A stretch of 64,000 nucleotides of DNA from Mucilaginibacter sp. SMC90 (GCF_022811725.1 NZ_CP094527.1:7626001-7690000), one strand, 5' to 3'; shown: positions 23,942 through 33,273, numbered from the stretch's first letter. The notes: generated by a model from the sequence alone, not told the origin. A program made the numbers and translations.

Positions 23942-25867
23942 ATGAATAAGTTATTAACCCTTATTGCTATAGGAGCCTTTGCAACTGCTGCAAAAGCGCA
24001 GGCCCCTGCTATTCCAACAGCCCAGGCTTTTGGTAAAATTGATAAAGCCGACCTTGAAATGAAGGCCTGCGATTTTGAAAAAGATGCCAACGCCGAAGTT
24101 CTTTTTGATAAAGGCGAAGTGTATTTCGACACCCAATACAATATCGTATTTGAAAAGCACAGGCGTATCAAAATATTTAATGATAATGGTAAAGATGAGG
24201 CCAATATCCGGTTAACTTATTTCAGCGTTAACCATGCCGAATTTATAAGCGGACTGCAGGCCGAAACCATTAACCTTGAAAATGGAGTTGCCACACCAAT
24301 TAAAGTAGATAAAAAGCAAATCTTCACGCAAATAGTTGATAAAAACCGCTCAGCAATAGTTTTCTCATTTCCAAACGTAAAACCCGGTAGTATTATCGAA
24401 TACAAATACAAGCATACTATCAACAATATAGCCGACTTTCCAGACTGGTATTTTCAGGGCGATCTGCCAACCCGTTATAGTGAGATCAATACTAATATTC
24501 CTGATATTCTTACCTATAAAAACCTTGTAAACCTTCATTACCCGCTGGTAGTTGATAAGGTTTCGGGCACCAATACACATACCCAGGCTATGGCCAACAT
24601 ACCTTCGGTAAAGGAAGAACCGTTTATGGATGCCATAAGCGACAATTCAGAGCGGATCCTTTACCAGCTGCTGAGTATTCGTGGAACGTTTATGCACAGC
24701 TTTTCGGACACATGGGCAAAGGTTGGCGAAAACGTTGTTGGCTGGGATGACTTTGGCGGCCAATTTAACCGTAAGCTTGCCGGCGAAGAAACCATTATAG
24801 CCAAGGCAAAAACTTTGAAAACCGATGATGAAAAAATAGCCTACATCTTTAACGAGGTTAAAAACGCCATGAAATGGGATGAATCCTACGACAGGACAAC
24901 CAATGATGGCACTGTAAAAGCATGGGAAAAGAAAACAGGCAACTCCACAGAGGTAAATCTGATCCTTTATCATTTGCTTCAAAAATCGGGTATAAGGGCT
25001 TATCCTATGATGGTTAGCACCCGTAAACATGGCCGCATAAATCCTGCTTATCCAAACTCATATCAATTTAACAGTACTGTAGCATACATCCCCGTTGATA
25101 GTACAAAGCACTACGTTCTTGACGCCACAAGCAAATACAATGTTTATAACCAAATCCCTTTCAACTATCTCAACTCGTTTGGTTTCTTAATAAATAAAAC
25201 TGACGCCGCTTACGATATGATCTTTTTAGAGAATACCGACCCGGTTAGGCAGGTGGTTTTGATCAACGCAGAAATTAAGCCCGATGGAAAAATGGCCGGC
25301 AACGCCGATATCAGTAGCTTTGCCTACAACAGGATCAATGCAGTAAAAGATTATAAAACCGACGGTGAAAAAAAATATATCGAAAGCCTGCGTGATAATA
25401 ATAACAACCTCAAAATATCGTCGTTAAAAATTGAAGATATTGATATTGATACACTTCCGTTACGTCAAAACATCAATTTCAATCTCGATTTAACAGGTTC
25501 GGACGATAATTATATCTATTTTAATTCCAACCTGTTTACCGATCTTAATAAAAACCCTTTTTTAAGCGAAAACCGTACTACCGACATCAACTTTGGCTAT
25601 CGTGACAACTATGCAATAACCGGTATCTTTAAATTACCTGCTGGTTATAAAATTGATGCACTGCCAAAAAGTGTAAGCATGGCCACTCCTGATAATTCAA
25701 TTGTTTTTAAGCGCCTGGTTGCCGAACAGGATGGCCAGATCATGGTACGCCTTAATATCGATCATAAAAAATCAATATACTTTAAAGAAGAGTATTCTGA
25801 CTTTCATGAGTTCTGTAAAAAAATGTACGAAATGCTTAACGAGCAAATAGTACTTAAAAAATCATAG
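23942..25867 (+). CDS. Exported DUF3857 / transglutaminase-like protein lacking catalytic Cys and His
   Basis: This 641-residue protein has a signal peptide (about 1-20, AAKAQ). A DUF3857 beta domain lies at about 55-215 ('FEKHRRIKIFNDNGKDEANIRL', 'VKPGSIIEYKYKH'). The transglutaminase-like core lies at about 270-400. Where the active-site GDC is expected it reads GNST (Ser335), and the expected His reads Asn in 'QFNSTVAY'; 'YVLDATSKY' keeps the Asp. It is therefore predicted to be catalytically dead. The next gene, 8 bases on, is a paralogue with an intact triad-like set. The role is unknown; the family is exported and widespread in Bacteroidota. Confidence 0.75.
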   Translation: MNKLLTLIAIGAFATAAKAQAPAIPTAQAFGKIDKADLEMKACDFEKDANAEVLFDKGEVYFDTQYNIVFEKHRRIKIFNDNGKDEANIRLTYFSVNHAEFISGLQAETINLENGVATPIKVDKKQIFTQIVDKNRSAIVFSFPNVKPGSIIEYKYKHTINNIADFPDWYFQGDLPTRYSEINTNIPDILTYKNLVNLHYPLVVDKVSGTNTHTQAMANIPSVKEEPFMDAISDNSERILYQLLSIRGTFMHSFSDTWAKVGENVVGWDDFGGQFNRKLAGEETIIAKAKTLKTDDEKIAYIFNEVKNAMKWDESYDRTTNDGTVKAWEKKTGNSTEVNLILYHLLQKSGIRAYPMMVSTRKHGRINPAYPNSYQFNSTVAYIPVDSTKHYVLDATSKYNVYNQIPFNYLNSFGFLINKTDAAYDMIFLENTDPVRQVVLINAEIKPDGKMAGNADISSFAYNRINAVKDYKTDGEKKYIESLRDNNNNLKISSLKIEDIDIDTLPLRQNINFNLDLTGSDDNYIYFNSNLFTDLNKNPFLSENRTTDINFGYRDNYAITGIFKLPAGYKIDALPKSVSMATPDNSIVFKRLVAEQDGQIMVRLNIDHKKSIYFKEEYSDFHEFCKKMYEMLNEQIVLKKS

Positions 25868-25875
25868 TTAATAAT

Positions 25876-27813
25876 ATGATCAGCAAATATTTTAACAGGT
25901 TGCTGCTAACCGCGGCAGCCCTGTTTGTTTTAACAGTAAAATGTTACAGCCAGGATAAAAACATCCCTAAAGATCTTTATATAGCCTCAACCATTCCCGA
26001 TTCATTAAAAGAGGATGCGAATTCGGTTGTGCGCTACAGCCTGGAGGATGACAATTTTATAGGCCCTGGCAAAGCCGAAGAACATTTTCATACTATTGTT
26101 ACCATTTTGAACGAAAAAGGGAATGATGAAGCCGAAAAAGTTTTACAATATAACCGAAAGTATAGCCTGGTAAATTCATTTGAAATGCGGGTTTACGGTG
26201 CAGATGGTGCTTTGATCAAAAAATATCATAAAAGCGATATGTATGACAGGCTGGCCGTTGACAATGAAACCATGGCAACTGATGACAGACTGCTTGCTAT
26301 AAGTCATACAATAGCCTCCTATCCAACAACAGTTGAATTTGTTTATGATTTAGATGTCAGGAGCCTGATGGATTTGGGTGGCTGGGCATATCAGGATTAC
26401 GAACAATCTGTTCAAAACGCTTACTTCCATATTTCAATTAACAGCGATGCCGGCTTCAGGTATTTAAATAAAAACACCACTATTAAACCGCAAAAAACCA
26501 CAACAGATAAAATTGACAGCTATTCATGGAAAGTGACCAATCTAAAGGCTTTTAAACATGAATTAGGATCAAAGGGATGGCGGGTATTGCCAAGGCTATA
26601 TTTTGCAGCCAGCGATTTTGAATTTTATGGTGTACCGGGTAATATAAGCACCTGGCAAAACTACGGTAAGTGGCAGCAAAAACTCAATGCCGATGTGTGC
26701 ACCCTTAGTCCTGAACGGATTGAGGAAATAAAGAAAATGACTGCCGATATAAAAACCGATAAAGAAAAAGTTAAGTTTTTATATGAATACATGCAGCAAA
26801 ACGTACGCTATGTAAGTATCCAGTTAGGCATAGGCGGCTGGAAGCCATTCCCGGCCTCATTTGTAGATCAGAAAAAATATGGCGATTGCAAGGCTTTATC
26901 TAATTATATGTCGGCATTGCTTAAAGCTGTGGATATCCCTTCCTGCTATGCTATCATAAACGCCGGCGCAAACATGCAGCCTGCAGATCCTTCTTTCCCT
27001 TACGATCCCTTTAACCATATTATATTATGTGTACCGCTTAAAAGTGATACAACCTGGCTGGAATGCACAAGCCAAACGCAAGCATTTGGAAAGTTAGGTT
27101 CATTTACCGAAAACAGGTATGCCTTATTGATTACTGATGATGGCGGCAAACTGGTAAAAACCCCTAAAAGTATTGATACCGACAATCAGTTTAACAGCGA
27201 GGTACATATAACCCTTGATGCCGATGGCGGCGCCAAAGCAAAGGTGAAGATCTTGAGTACAGGCGATTACAGAGATGATTACCTTGGCTTAATGTATTTG
27301 AAAACAGATGAGCAAAAGACAAAAGTAATAACGATGTTAAATATGAAACAGCCATCTGTTTTTGACTTTAAACCTTCAACCGATAAAAACGGTGTAAAAG
27401 AAGTTGATATCGATTTAGAGTATGATAAGTTTTGTGATATATCTGCGGGCGGTAAGCAATTTTATAAACCCCGGGTATTTGATTTGTGGCAATCAACCTT
27501 TCCGGTAGAAGAAAAACGAAAAAGCGACTATTACTTCGAGGTACCCATGTTAAAAACATGTGTTACCACTATCGATCTGCCTGCCGGTTTTGAAATTGAC
27601 GCTCTGCCTGCTGATCAAAACCTTAAATTCACTTATGGCACTTATGATGTTAAATACGTTTACGATGCGGCTAAAAACCAGGTGGTAAGCACTACCAAAT
27701 TCAATTTAAAAAACCACGTGATCCCCGCTGCCAAATATACCGAGATGCAGGTTTATATGGATGCTATAGCCAAAGCCCAAAATAAAAAGCTGGTGATACG
27801 CCGTAAAGCATAA
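25876..27813 (+). CDS. Exported DUF3857 / transglutaminase-core protein with intact Cys-His
   Basis: This 645-residue protein has a signal peptide ending near residue 25 (VKCYSQ). A DUF3857 domain at about 65-240 includes 'EEHFHTIVTILNEKGNDEAE'. The transglutaminase core has Cys338 in 'KYGDCKALSNYM', His381 in 'PFNHIILC' and Glu396 in 'WLECTSQ'. A C-terminal beta region ends 'AKAQNKKLVIRRKA'. It probably acts in the periplasm on peptides or cell-wall material, which is inference. It is in an operon with the preceding degenerate paralogue and possibly with aat, whose ATG is 11 bases after its stop. Confidence 0.78.
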   Translation: MISKYFNRLLLTAAALFVLTVKCYSQDKNIPKDLYIASTIPDSLKEDANSVVRYSLEDDNFIGPGKAEEHFHTIVTILNEKGNDEAEKVLQYNRKYSLVNSFEMRVYGADGALIKKYHKSDMYDRLAVDNETMATDDRLLAISHTIASYPTTVEFVYDLDVRSLMDLGGWAYQDYEQSVQNAYFHISINSDAGFRYLNKNTTIKPQKTTTDKIDSYSWKVTNLKAFKHELGSKGWRVLPRLYFAASDFEFYGVPGNISTWQNYGKWQQKLNADVCTLSPERIEEIKKMTADIKTDKEKVKFLYEYMQQNVRYVSIQLGIGGWKPFPASFVDQKKYGDCKALSNYMSALLKAVDIPSCYAIINAGANMQPADPSFPYDPFNHIILCVPLKSDTTWLECTSQTQAFGKLGSFTENRYALLITDDGGKLVKTPKSIDTDNQFNSEVHITLDADGGAKAKVKILSTGDYRDDYLGLMYLKTDEQKTKVITMLNMKQPSVFDFKPSTDKNGVKEVDIDLEYDKFCDISAGGKQFYKPRVFDLWQSTFPVEEKRKSDYYFEVPMLKTCVTTIDLPAGFEIDALPADQNLKFTYGTYDVKYVYDAAKNQVVSTTKFNLKNHVIPAAKYTEMQVYMDAIAKAQNKKLVIRRKA

Positions 27814-27824
27814 ATTTGTGCCTG

Positions 27825-28463
27825 ATGATATTCAGGCTCGACGAACGTTTAATATTTCCAAAGCCCGATCTGGCCGAACCAGACGGGCTTTTGGCTGTTG
27901 GCGGCGACCTAAGCACCGAACGCCTGCTGCTTGCCTATCAAAACGGCATTTTTCCGTGGTATAGTGATGATACGCCAATCCTGTGGTATTCGCCTCATGA
28001 GCGTTTTGTGTTATATCCGGGCGAATTAAAAATATCCAAATCCATGCGGCAGGTATTACGGTCGGGGAAGTTGAGGGTTACTGTCGACACCTGTTTTAAC
28101 GATGTAATAACCGCCTGCTCAACCGCGCCGCGTGAGGGGCAGGACGGCACCTGGATAGTGTCCGATATGATTGCTGCCTATAACCACCTGCACCTGGAAG
28201 GCTATGCCCATTCTGTTGAAGTATGGCAGGATGAAATCCTTGTAGGCGGGCTTTACGGCGTACATGCAGGTGATGTGTTTTGTGGTGAAAGTATGTTTAG
28301 CCGCGTTAGCAATGCCTCAAAAACCGCGCTCATTTACTTGTGTAACACCGGTCTTTATAAATTAATAGATTGCCAGGTACATACCGGCCACCTCGAATCA
28401 ATGGGGGCACGCATGATATCCCGGCAACAATACATGGATATTTTGCTAAATAATTTAGTTTGA
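27825..28463 (+). CDS. aat: Leucyl/phenylalanyl-tRNA-protein transferase
   Basis: This enzyme of about 212 residues adds Leu or Phe from charged tRNA to N-terminal Arg/Lys of proteins, marking them for ClpAP. Motifs: 'FPKPDLAEPDGLLAVGGDLS', 'GIFPWYSDDTPILWYSPHERFVL', 'VEVWQDEILVGGLYGVHAGDVFCGESMFS' and 'DCQVHTGHLESMGARMI'. The ATG at 27825 is preferred to the in-frame TTG at 27816 because the family starts directly with a hydrophobic strand. ruvC follows after 18 bases. Confidence 0.94.
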   Translation: MIFRLDERLIFPKPDLAEPDGLLAVGGDLSTERLLLAYQNGIFPWYSDDTPILWYSPHERFVLYPGELKISKSMRQVLRSGKLRVTVDTCFNDVITACSTAPREGQDGTWIVSDMIAAYNHLHLEGYAHSVEVWQDEILVGGLYGVHAGDVFCGESMFSRVSNASKTALIYLCNTGLYKLIDCQVHTGHLESMGARMISRQQYMDILLNNLV

Positions 28464-28481
28464 TTAGTTACCTTTGAGCCT

Positions 28482-29072
28482 ATGCAGCAGGCCGTAAATT
28501 TAAAGGAGAGGATCATTTTGGGCATTGACCCGGGCACAGCTGTTATGGGCTACGGGCTGCTTAAGGAAACCGGCCCTAAAATTGAACTGGTGGCTATGGG
28601 CGTAGTAAAGATGCCCACCACCGACGATCACATGCTGAAGCTGCAGCGCATCTTTGAAAAAACAGTAGCCCTCATTGATAATTACCATCCCGATTGCCTG
28701 GCTATTGAGGCCCCGTTCTACGGAAAAAATATCCAGGTGATGCTGAAACTCGGCCGTGCGCAGGGCATGGCGATAGCCGCTGCATTATCGCGCAATATCG
28801 AGATCACCGAGTATGCCCCCCGTAAAATAAAACAATCCATAACAGGCAATGGCAATGCCACCAAAGAGCAGGTAGCAGCCATGCTGCAAAGCCTGTTAAA
28901 ATTTAAAGAAACCCCCGATTTTCTGGATGCTACCGATGGTTTGGCCGTAGCCGTTTGCCATTCGTTTCAACGGATCCCTACAAGTTCGGGATCGGGTAAA
29001 GCAAGTTCTAAAAAATCGTACTCTGGCTGGGATACTTTTGTAAAGGATAATGCCAAGCGGGTTGTGAAGTGA
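28482..29072 (+). CDS. ruvC: Holliday junction endodeoxyribonuclease RuvC
   Basis: This 196-residue nuclease resolves Holliday junctions made by RecA and moved by RuvAB. The acidic catalytic residues are visible: Asp16 in 'ILGIDPGTAVMGYGLL', Glu76 in 'LAIEAPFYGKN', and Asp149/Asp152 in 'FLDATDGLAVAVCH'. 'YAPRKIKQSITGNGNATKEQV' is the conserved DNA-binding stretch. The 25-residue C-terminal tail (TSSGSGKASSKKSYSGWD) is a basic, low-complexity extension. It probably shares a transcript with aat. Confidence 0.95.
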   Translation: MQQAVNLKERIILGIDPGTAVMGYGLLKETGPKIELVAMGVVKMPTTDDHMLKLQRIFEKTVALIDNYHPDCLAIEAPFYGKNIQVMLKLGRAQGMAIAAALSRNIEITEYAPRKIKQSITGNGNATKEQVAAMLQSLLKFKETPDFLDATDGLAVAVCHSFQRIPTSSGSGKASSKKSYSGWDTFVKDNAKRVVK

Positions 29073-29133
29073 GGCTATCTATCAATGTAGAAAATAACGC
29101 TACTTTAAATAGCTTTTAAGAAATATTAAAACA

Positions 29134-29219
29134 AGCGTCATTGCGAGGTACGAAGCAATCCCCGAGTTGCAGGTCAGCCCTGTATAGTTTGGGATTGCTT
29201 CGTACCTCGCAATGACGCT
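29134..29219. repeat. Hairpin repeat with perfect 29-bp arms (GCGTCATTGCGAGG family)
   Basis: Left arm 29134-29162 and right arm 29191-29219 are exact complements containing GTCATTGCGAGG and GAAGCAATCCC, with a 28-base loop. Related copies lie at 49624-49702, 63571-63676, 33777-33870 and, as a single arm, 32448-32472. Confidence 0.9.
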
Positions 29220-29240
29220 CTATTTATTTTATATGGTTCC

Positions 29241-31580
29241 TTATGGCTTCACCACGCTCTTCACATACTTATCCACTCGCCCATCTTTAATTATCCCTTT
29301 CCAGTTTAAGCCGAAACCGAAATCATATTTATTTCCCTGCTCGTCAACATAGCATTTCATATCATGCGGAACATCTTCAAACTGGGCTTCAACGGCATTC
29401 ATATCAAGCGGCATTTGCAGCGGTAACAAAGCCGATGGTTCGGCCTTGCCTGTCATGATATCAAGCGATGCCTGACCTTGCACACCAAAATCAACAATAA
29501 TGGCATTGGCATCCTTTTCAAACTCGGCAAATACCATTGGGTTGCTCATATCAACAGATACAATAACCGGTTTGCCTTTCATCTTAGCGTAGGTATCAGT
29601 AACCATAGTCAGATCGGTAACATTGATAGCCGTGCTTGATTTGCCCTTGTAAGTACGGTTGGTAAATTTCTCCAGCGGATCACCACCTGCTATGCTGGTT
29701 GCACGGGCATCAGTAGCCGTGTACGCGCCATATTGAAGGTTAACAGGCACATAACCTGTTCCGCCGTTTTTAGCGTCGGCGCTATTGTAACCGCCGCCGC
29801 TGTTGGGGCTGGCAATAAACACCAGGGCATAATCAGCCTCATCGGGGTTATCTGTTACTTTGAAATACTTTTTAACTGTTTCCATATTAACCGGGTATTC
29901 CAGTTTTTCGGGAGTTTCCATGCCCAGGAAATTCCTGCCTGCCGGGGTAAATTTTTTAGGTACATATACAGTTTTGCCGCTTTGCAAAGGCAAAATGTTA
30001 GCCTTATTTTTCAGCATCACTATTGATTTAAGCTGCGCCTGATAACCGGCATCCATAAATTCAGGTTTACCAACAGTTTGTTTAGAAACTTCGGGCTCCA
30101 GATAAGGGTTTTCAAATAACCCTGTCCTGAAAATATTGCGCAATAGCCTCACTGCCGACTGCTCAAACCTTGCCCTCATAAATGCTTCGCCGTGCTCTTT
30201 TACACCAATCTGATAAGCTTCGGTAACCGGGGCAACTTCATTGTTACCACCAAACTGGTCAACACCTGCCATCAGCACTTTGTAATGACGCTGTGCAATA
30301 GAAAGCCCTTCCACGCCCCATGATTTGCCCGAAAGGAATGAATCAACCGTAGTTTCATCACCAGTTACCAGCCAATCGGTGCAAACAACACCATCATATT
30401 TATATTTTTTACGTAGCAGATCATTAATAATGTACGAGTTGTAGTTATTGGCTACATTCTCGTGGTTTTTGGTATCCTGGTTGTAAGAAATGGTATAGTA
30501 AGGCATCACAGCTGCGGCCATACCGGTTTTGCCATTTAGCTTAAATGCGCCCTCGGTAAATGGGATTAAATGCTGCTTAAAATTATTCCCCGGATAAACC
30601 GCATACTTGCCATAAGCATAATGCGCGTCGCGCCCACCCTCTCCTGCACCGCCGCCGGGCCAGTGCTTAACCATGGCATTTACACTGTTATATCCCCAGC
30701 CATTTTTAATTTCATTTTCGCCGGCAGAAGTTTGAAAACCATCAATATAAGCGCGGGCCATATCGGCAGCTAATTGAGGGGCTTCGCCAAAAGTACCGCT
30801 AACACGTGCCCAGCGTGGGTCTGTAGCGATATCAACCTGTGGCGAAAGTGCTGTTGAAATACCCAATGCCCTATATTCCTGCGCTGCTACGTGACCAAAG
30901 TTTTTTACCACTTCAGGGTCAAAGGTTGCAGCCAGGCCAAGCGAGCCGGGCCACATAGAAATAGCCCCTCCCGCCCCCGCATTATATTCGGCAGTAGCGA
31001 TAGTACCATGCCGGGGGTCAGAACTGTTATTATTAGGAATCCCCAAACCCAATCCCTCCACAAAAGCCTGCGCGTTGTTATTCCATTGGGCAGCAACTTC
31101 GGGGCTTTGTACCGATGTTACCAACACGTGCCTCACATTGTCCTTAGCTAAAAACTGTTTTTGCTGATCTGAAAGATCAGACGGTTTAGCGCCGCTTTCG
31201 GCAAATACCTTATTATTATAAGTTCCTGCAAATGGCCCACCCGCCGCTGCCGGGATAGGCTGGTGACGGCTGTACAACATCAGCCCTGCTATTTGCTCAA
31301 CGCTCATTTTTGAAGCGAGATCTTTAGCACGCTCATCAACGGGCAAGCGCCAGTCTTCATACTTATCCAGCTTACCGTTCCTGTTCAGGTCTTTAAAAGC
31401 AAAGCCATCAACAGTTAATATTTTTACACCAGACGTGCCGGAGTATCCCAGATTTTGGCCTCCGTTATTGGTAACAAAGGCAATATCACCTGCTTTTCTT
31501 TCTGTCCATTTGTTTTGCGCCATAACAGCGGTTGCAGGCAGCAGGGCCAGCAGGGTAATCAGTTTAATTGGTTTGGCCAT
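29241..31580 (-). CDS. Glycoside hydrolase family 3 (beta-glucosidase/xylosidase type)
   Basis: This 779-residue exported enzyme has a signal peptide ending at AVMAQ (about residue 22). An EF-hand-like calcium loop 'DLNRNGKLDKYEDW' lies at about 63-76, as in many Bacteroidota GH3 proteins. The (beta/alpha)8 domain follows ('LSPQVDIATDPRWARVSGTFGEAP', 'VKHWPGGGAGEGGRDAHY'). The nucleophile Asp402 is in 'DGVVCTDW'. The C-terminal sandwich domain runs to 'YDFGFGLNW'. It is predicted to release terminal beta-linked sugars in the periplasm. It is monocistronic, with no SusCD pair next to it. Confidence 0.9.
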   Translation of the reverse strand: MAKPIKLITLLALLPATAVMAQNKWTERKAGDIAFVTNNGGQNLGYSGTSGVKILTVDGFAFKDLNRNGKLDKYEDWRLPVDERAKDLASKMSVEQIAGLMLYSRHQPIPAAAGGPFAGTYNNKVFAESGAKPSDLSDQQKQFLAKDNVRHVLVTSVQSPEVAAQWNNNAQAFVEGLGLGIPNNNSSDPRHGTIATAEYNAGAGGAISMWPGSLGLAATFDPEVVKNFGHVAAQEYRALGISTALSPQVDIATDPRWARVSGTFGEAPQLAADMARAYIDGFQTSAGENEIKNGWGYNSVNAMVKHWPGGGAGEGGRDAHYAYGKYAVYPGNNFKQHLIPFTEGAFKLNGKTGMAAAVMPYYTISYNQDTKNHENVANNYNSYIINDLLRKKYKYDGVVCTDWLVTGDETTVDSFLSGKSWGVEGLSIAQRHYKVLMAGVDQFGGNNEVAPVTEAYQIGVKEHGEAFMRARFEQSAVRLLRNIFRTGLFENPYLEPEVSKQTVGKPEFMDAGYQAQLKSIVMLKNKANILPLQSGKTVYVPKKFTPAGRNFLGMETPEKLEYPVNMETVKKYFKVTDNPDEADYALVFIASPNSGGGYNSADAKNGGTGYVPVNLQYGAYTATDARATSIAGGDPLEKFTNRTYKGKSSTAINVTDLTMVTDTYAKMKGKPVIVSVDMSNPMVFAEFEKDANAIIVDFGVQGQASLDIMTGKAEPSALLPLQMPLDMNAVEAQFEDVPHDMKCYVDEQGNKYDFGFGLNWKGIIKDGRVDKYVKSVVKP

Positions 31581-31600
31581 GGTTATTCATAATTCTGGTT

Positions 31601-31635
31601 AAAGAAAAAGCCCCCGCAAAAAATATTGCAGAGGC
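31601..31635 (-). terminator. Terminator downstream of a small unknown gene
   Basis: On the minus strand GCCTCTGCAA pairs with TTGCGGGGGC (two G-U pairs) around a 6-base loop and is followed by CTTTTTCTTT. It starts 11 bases after the stop of the frame at 31646-31861 and lies 21 bases before the GH3 gene. Confidence 0.65.
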
Positions 31636-31645
31636 CGGGTTGGTT

Positions 31646-31861
31646 TTACTTTAGTTTTAATTCGTTTATAGCTTGTTTGGGCATGAGCGCATTATCATAA
31701 AATGCAGCGTGCGTTTTATTCGGGGGCAGCATATCCCATGCTGAAGTCAGCAAGAATACAACAAGACGCCCCAAATTGACAATTTCATGTATTGCCCGAT
31801 GGATTCCACCCGTAAGCAAAACACCTGCACAGGCAACGTGCAATTTGCAGCTCAATCTCAT
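31646..31861 (-). CDS. Small protein of unknown function
   Basis: This 71-residue frame starts MRLSCKLHVACAGVLLTGG, with a moderately hydrophobic N-terminal third, and ends KQAINELKLK. I do not recognise it. The main support for a real transcription unit is the intrinsic terminator placed 11 bases after its stop. The region upstream is A+T rich without a clean promoter, so chance or remnant coding remains possible. Confidence 0.35.
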   Translation of the reverse strand: MRLSCKLHVACAGVLLTGGIHRAIHEIVNLGRLVVFLLTSAWDMLPPNKTHAAFYDNALMPKQAINELKLK

Positions 31862-32160
31862 GTTTAAAAATTAAATAGGTTAAAGGGGCTTATTGGCAAT
31901 AACGACAACTAAGGTTTTACTCTTTGTGTCATTATTACACAATAGTAAAAATTAAGTTTTATAATAGCAAGTTTTATCGATGAAAGGATAGAGAATATGG
32001 ATGGAAAGGTTCAATAAAGCAACGGAGCTGAAAGGCGACAAAATAAAATTGCCATGTTGAACGCAGTGAAACATCTTCTTCGCCCTGTAAATCCGACATG
32101 CTTACTGTGGGAGATCGTTCACTATCATTCAGGATGACATAATAAATGAAGGATGTTCCC

Positions 32161-32339
32161 GTCAGCAGATAAGCTTCGGGTGAAAGCGGGCAGGACAATG
32201 GTGGCCTTGTGCGCGGGAAGGGGCATAGCAAGTTTTTGCAGAAGCATAGGGAGCGCGGTGGAGCAAAATAATTGCAGCCCGTGGTTCCACCCGGTTTGCA
32301 GGGCAAAGGCCTGTGCGGCAAAGAAGCCTATCTGCTGAC
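32161..32339. mobile_element. MITE-like 179-bp element
   Basis: The terminal inverted repeats GTCAGCAGATAAGCTTC (32161-32177) and GAAGCCTATCTGCTGAC (32323-32339) match at 16 of 17 positions. The interior is G+C rich and non-coding. Size and ends suggest a non-autonomous transposable element; no flanking target duplication was obvious to me. Confidence 0.55.
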
Positions 32340-32350
32340 TTGACTTTTTG

Positions 32351-32378
32351 GATACTTTTGTGTCAAGACAAAAGTATC
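32351..32378. repeat. Perfect 11-bp hairpin next to the MITE-like element
   Basis: GATACTTTTGT (32351-32361) and ACAAAAGTATC (32368-32378) are exact complements with a 6-base loop. It lies 11 bases from the element end. Confidence 0.7.
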
Positions 32379-32547
32379 TGGCCCCGCGCGGCCAAGAGCG
32401 CGACGATGTAAGTATATAGAATAAAGTCTTTTACCTGCCTGTCGGAAATTGCTTCGTACCTCGCAATTGACGTGGTGAAGATGTCATTTCACCTTCAGAA
32501 TTCGCCGGATTTAAACACTCAGGATGACAGGGAGGATGAATAAATAC

Positions 32548-33273
32548 CTACGCCAGCACTTCTTCCAGCACATCGGCAGATTTGATGTTGCCAAACCCTT
32601 CAATATGCATGGCATAATATTCCAGCAGTTTTTGCACCAGGTAACGGCGTTCATCATTGCCCAGCTTAAGCAGGTGCATATCCTCAAAGCCGGTTTGTAA
32701 TACCAATCCGAAATTTTGTGTATGCGGGGGCGACAGGTATGAAATACTTTCGGGTTTATAACGGGTAAATTGCCCGTTTTTAATATCGAAATAATCAGCT
32801 TCTGAGGCCATATAGCGGTCGGGATAAAAGCCGAGGTAGCGGGAGAGCCGGGTTAAAAACACCAAATGAAAGTTGGCCACGCTTGCTGTTTGGTGATCGA
32901 GCCACTCAATAGCACTAAAAATAAAATCAAACAGGTTTTCATCCGGCGACTGCTGTTTTACGGCTTTGTACAAAACTTCGTTTAAAAATATGGCTATGCA
33001 GCTTTTAATAACATCATAAGGAATACTAAGCAGCACAGGCGCGTTTTTCAGTTCGGAAATACGCTGTACGTTTCCGGTGTTTTTGTGGTAAACCACCAGG
33101 TCGAGCAGATGCAGGGGCTGCAGCATATTCCTGCCGATCTTAGCCTTAGGCTTTTTAGCGCCGTTGATGATATACGATTGTAAACCAAACTTTTCGGTAA
33201 AGATCTGGACTATTACGCTGCTTTCGCCGTAATCGGTAGCCCTGAATATGATGCCACGGGTTTTATGCAGCAT
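32548..33273 (-). CDS. recO: DNA repair protein RecO
   Basis: This 241-residue recombination mediator loads RecA on SSB-coated gaps with RecR. The N-terminal OB-fold reads 'KTRGIIFRATDYGESSVIVQIFTEKFG' and 'YIINGAKKPKAKIGRNMLQPLHLLDLVVYHK', the most conserved part. The rest is the helical RecO C domain. The zinc-binding cysteines of some RecO proteins are not seen. The start codon lies 11 bases inside the dgkA gene, so the two are translationally coupled. Confidence 0.9.
   Translation of the reverse strand: MLHKTRGIIFRATDYGESSVIVQIFTEKFGLQSYIINGAKKPKAKIGRNMLQPLHLLDLVVYHKNTGNVQRISELKNAPVLLSIPYDVIKSCIAIFLNEVLYKAVKQQSPDENLFDFIFSAIEWLDHQTASVANFHLVFLTRLSRYLGFYPDRYMASEADYFDIKNGQFTRYKPESISYLSPPHTQNFGLVLQTGFEDMHLLKLGNDERRYLVQKLLEYYAMHIEGFGNIKSADVLEEVLA

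Larger units (their letters stand above)
31862..32547. other. Repeat-rich intergenic region without a credible gene
   Basis: It holds a degenerate hairpin-repeat fragment ending in AGGATGACA (about 32057-32138), a 179-bp inverted-repeat element (32161-32339), a perfect hairpin (32351-32378), and a single arm of the GCGAGGTACGAAGCAAT family (32448-32472). A further degenerate GTCATTTC...CAGGATGACAG pair lies at 32482-32530. Reading frames here are translations of repeats. Confidence 0.65.

Noticed and set aside
31974..32321. 115-codon minus-strand frame
   Set aside because: It runs through the repeat fragments and MITE-like element; its translation (ILNDSERSPT and similar) is the usual read-through of such repeats.
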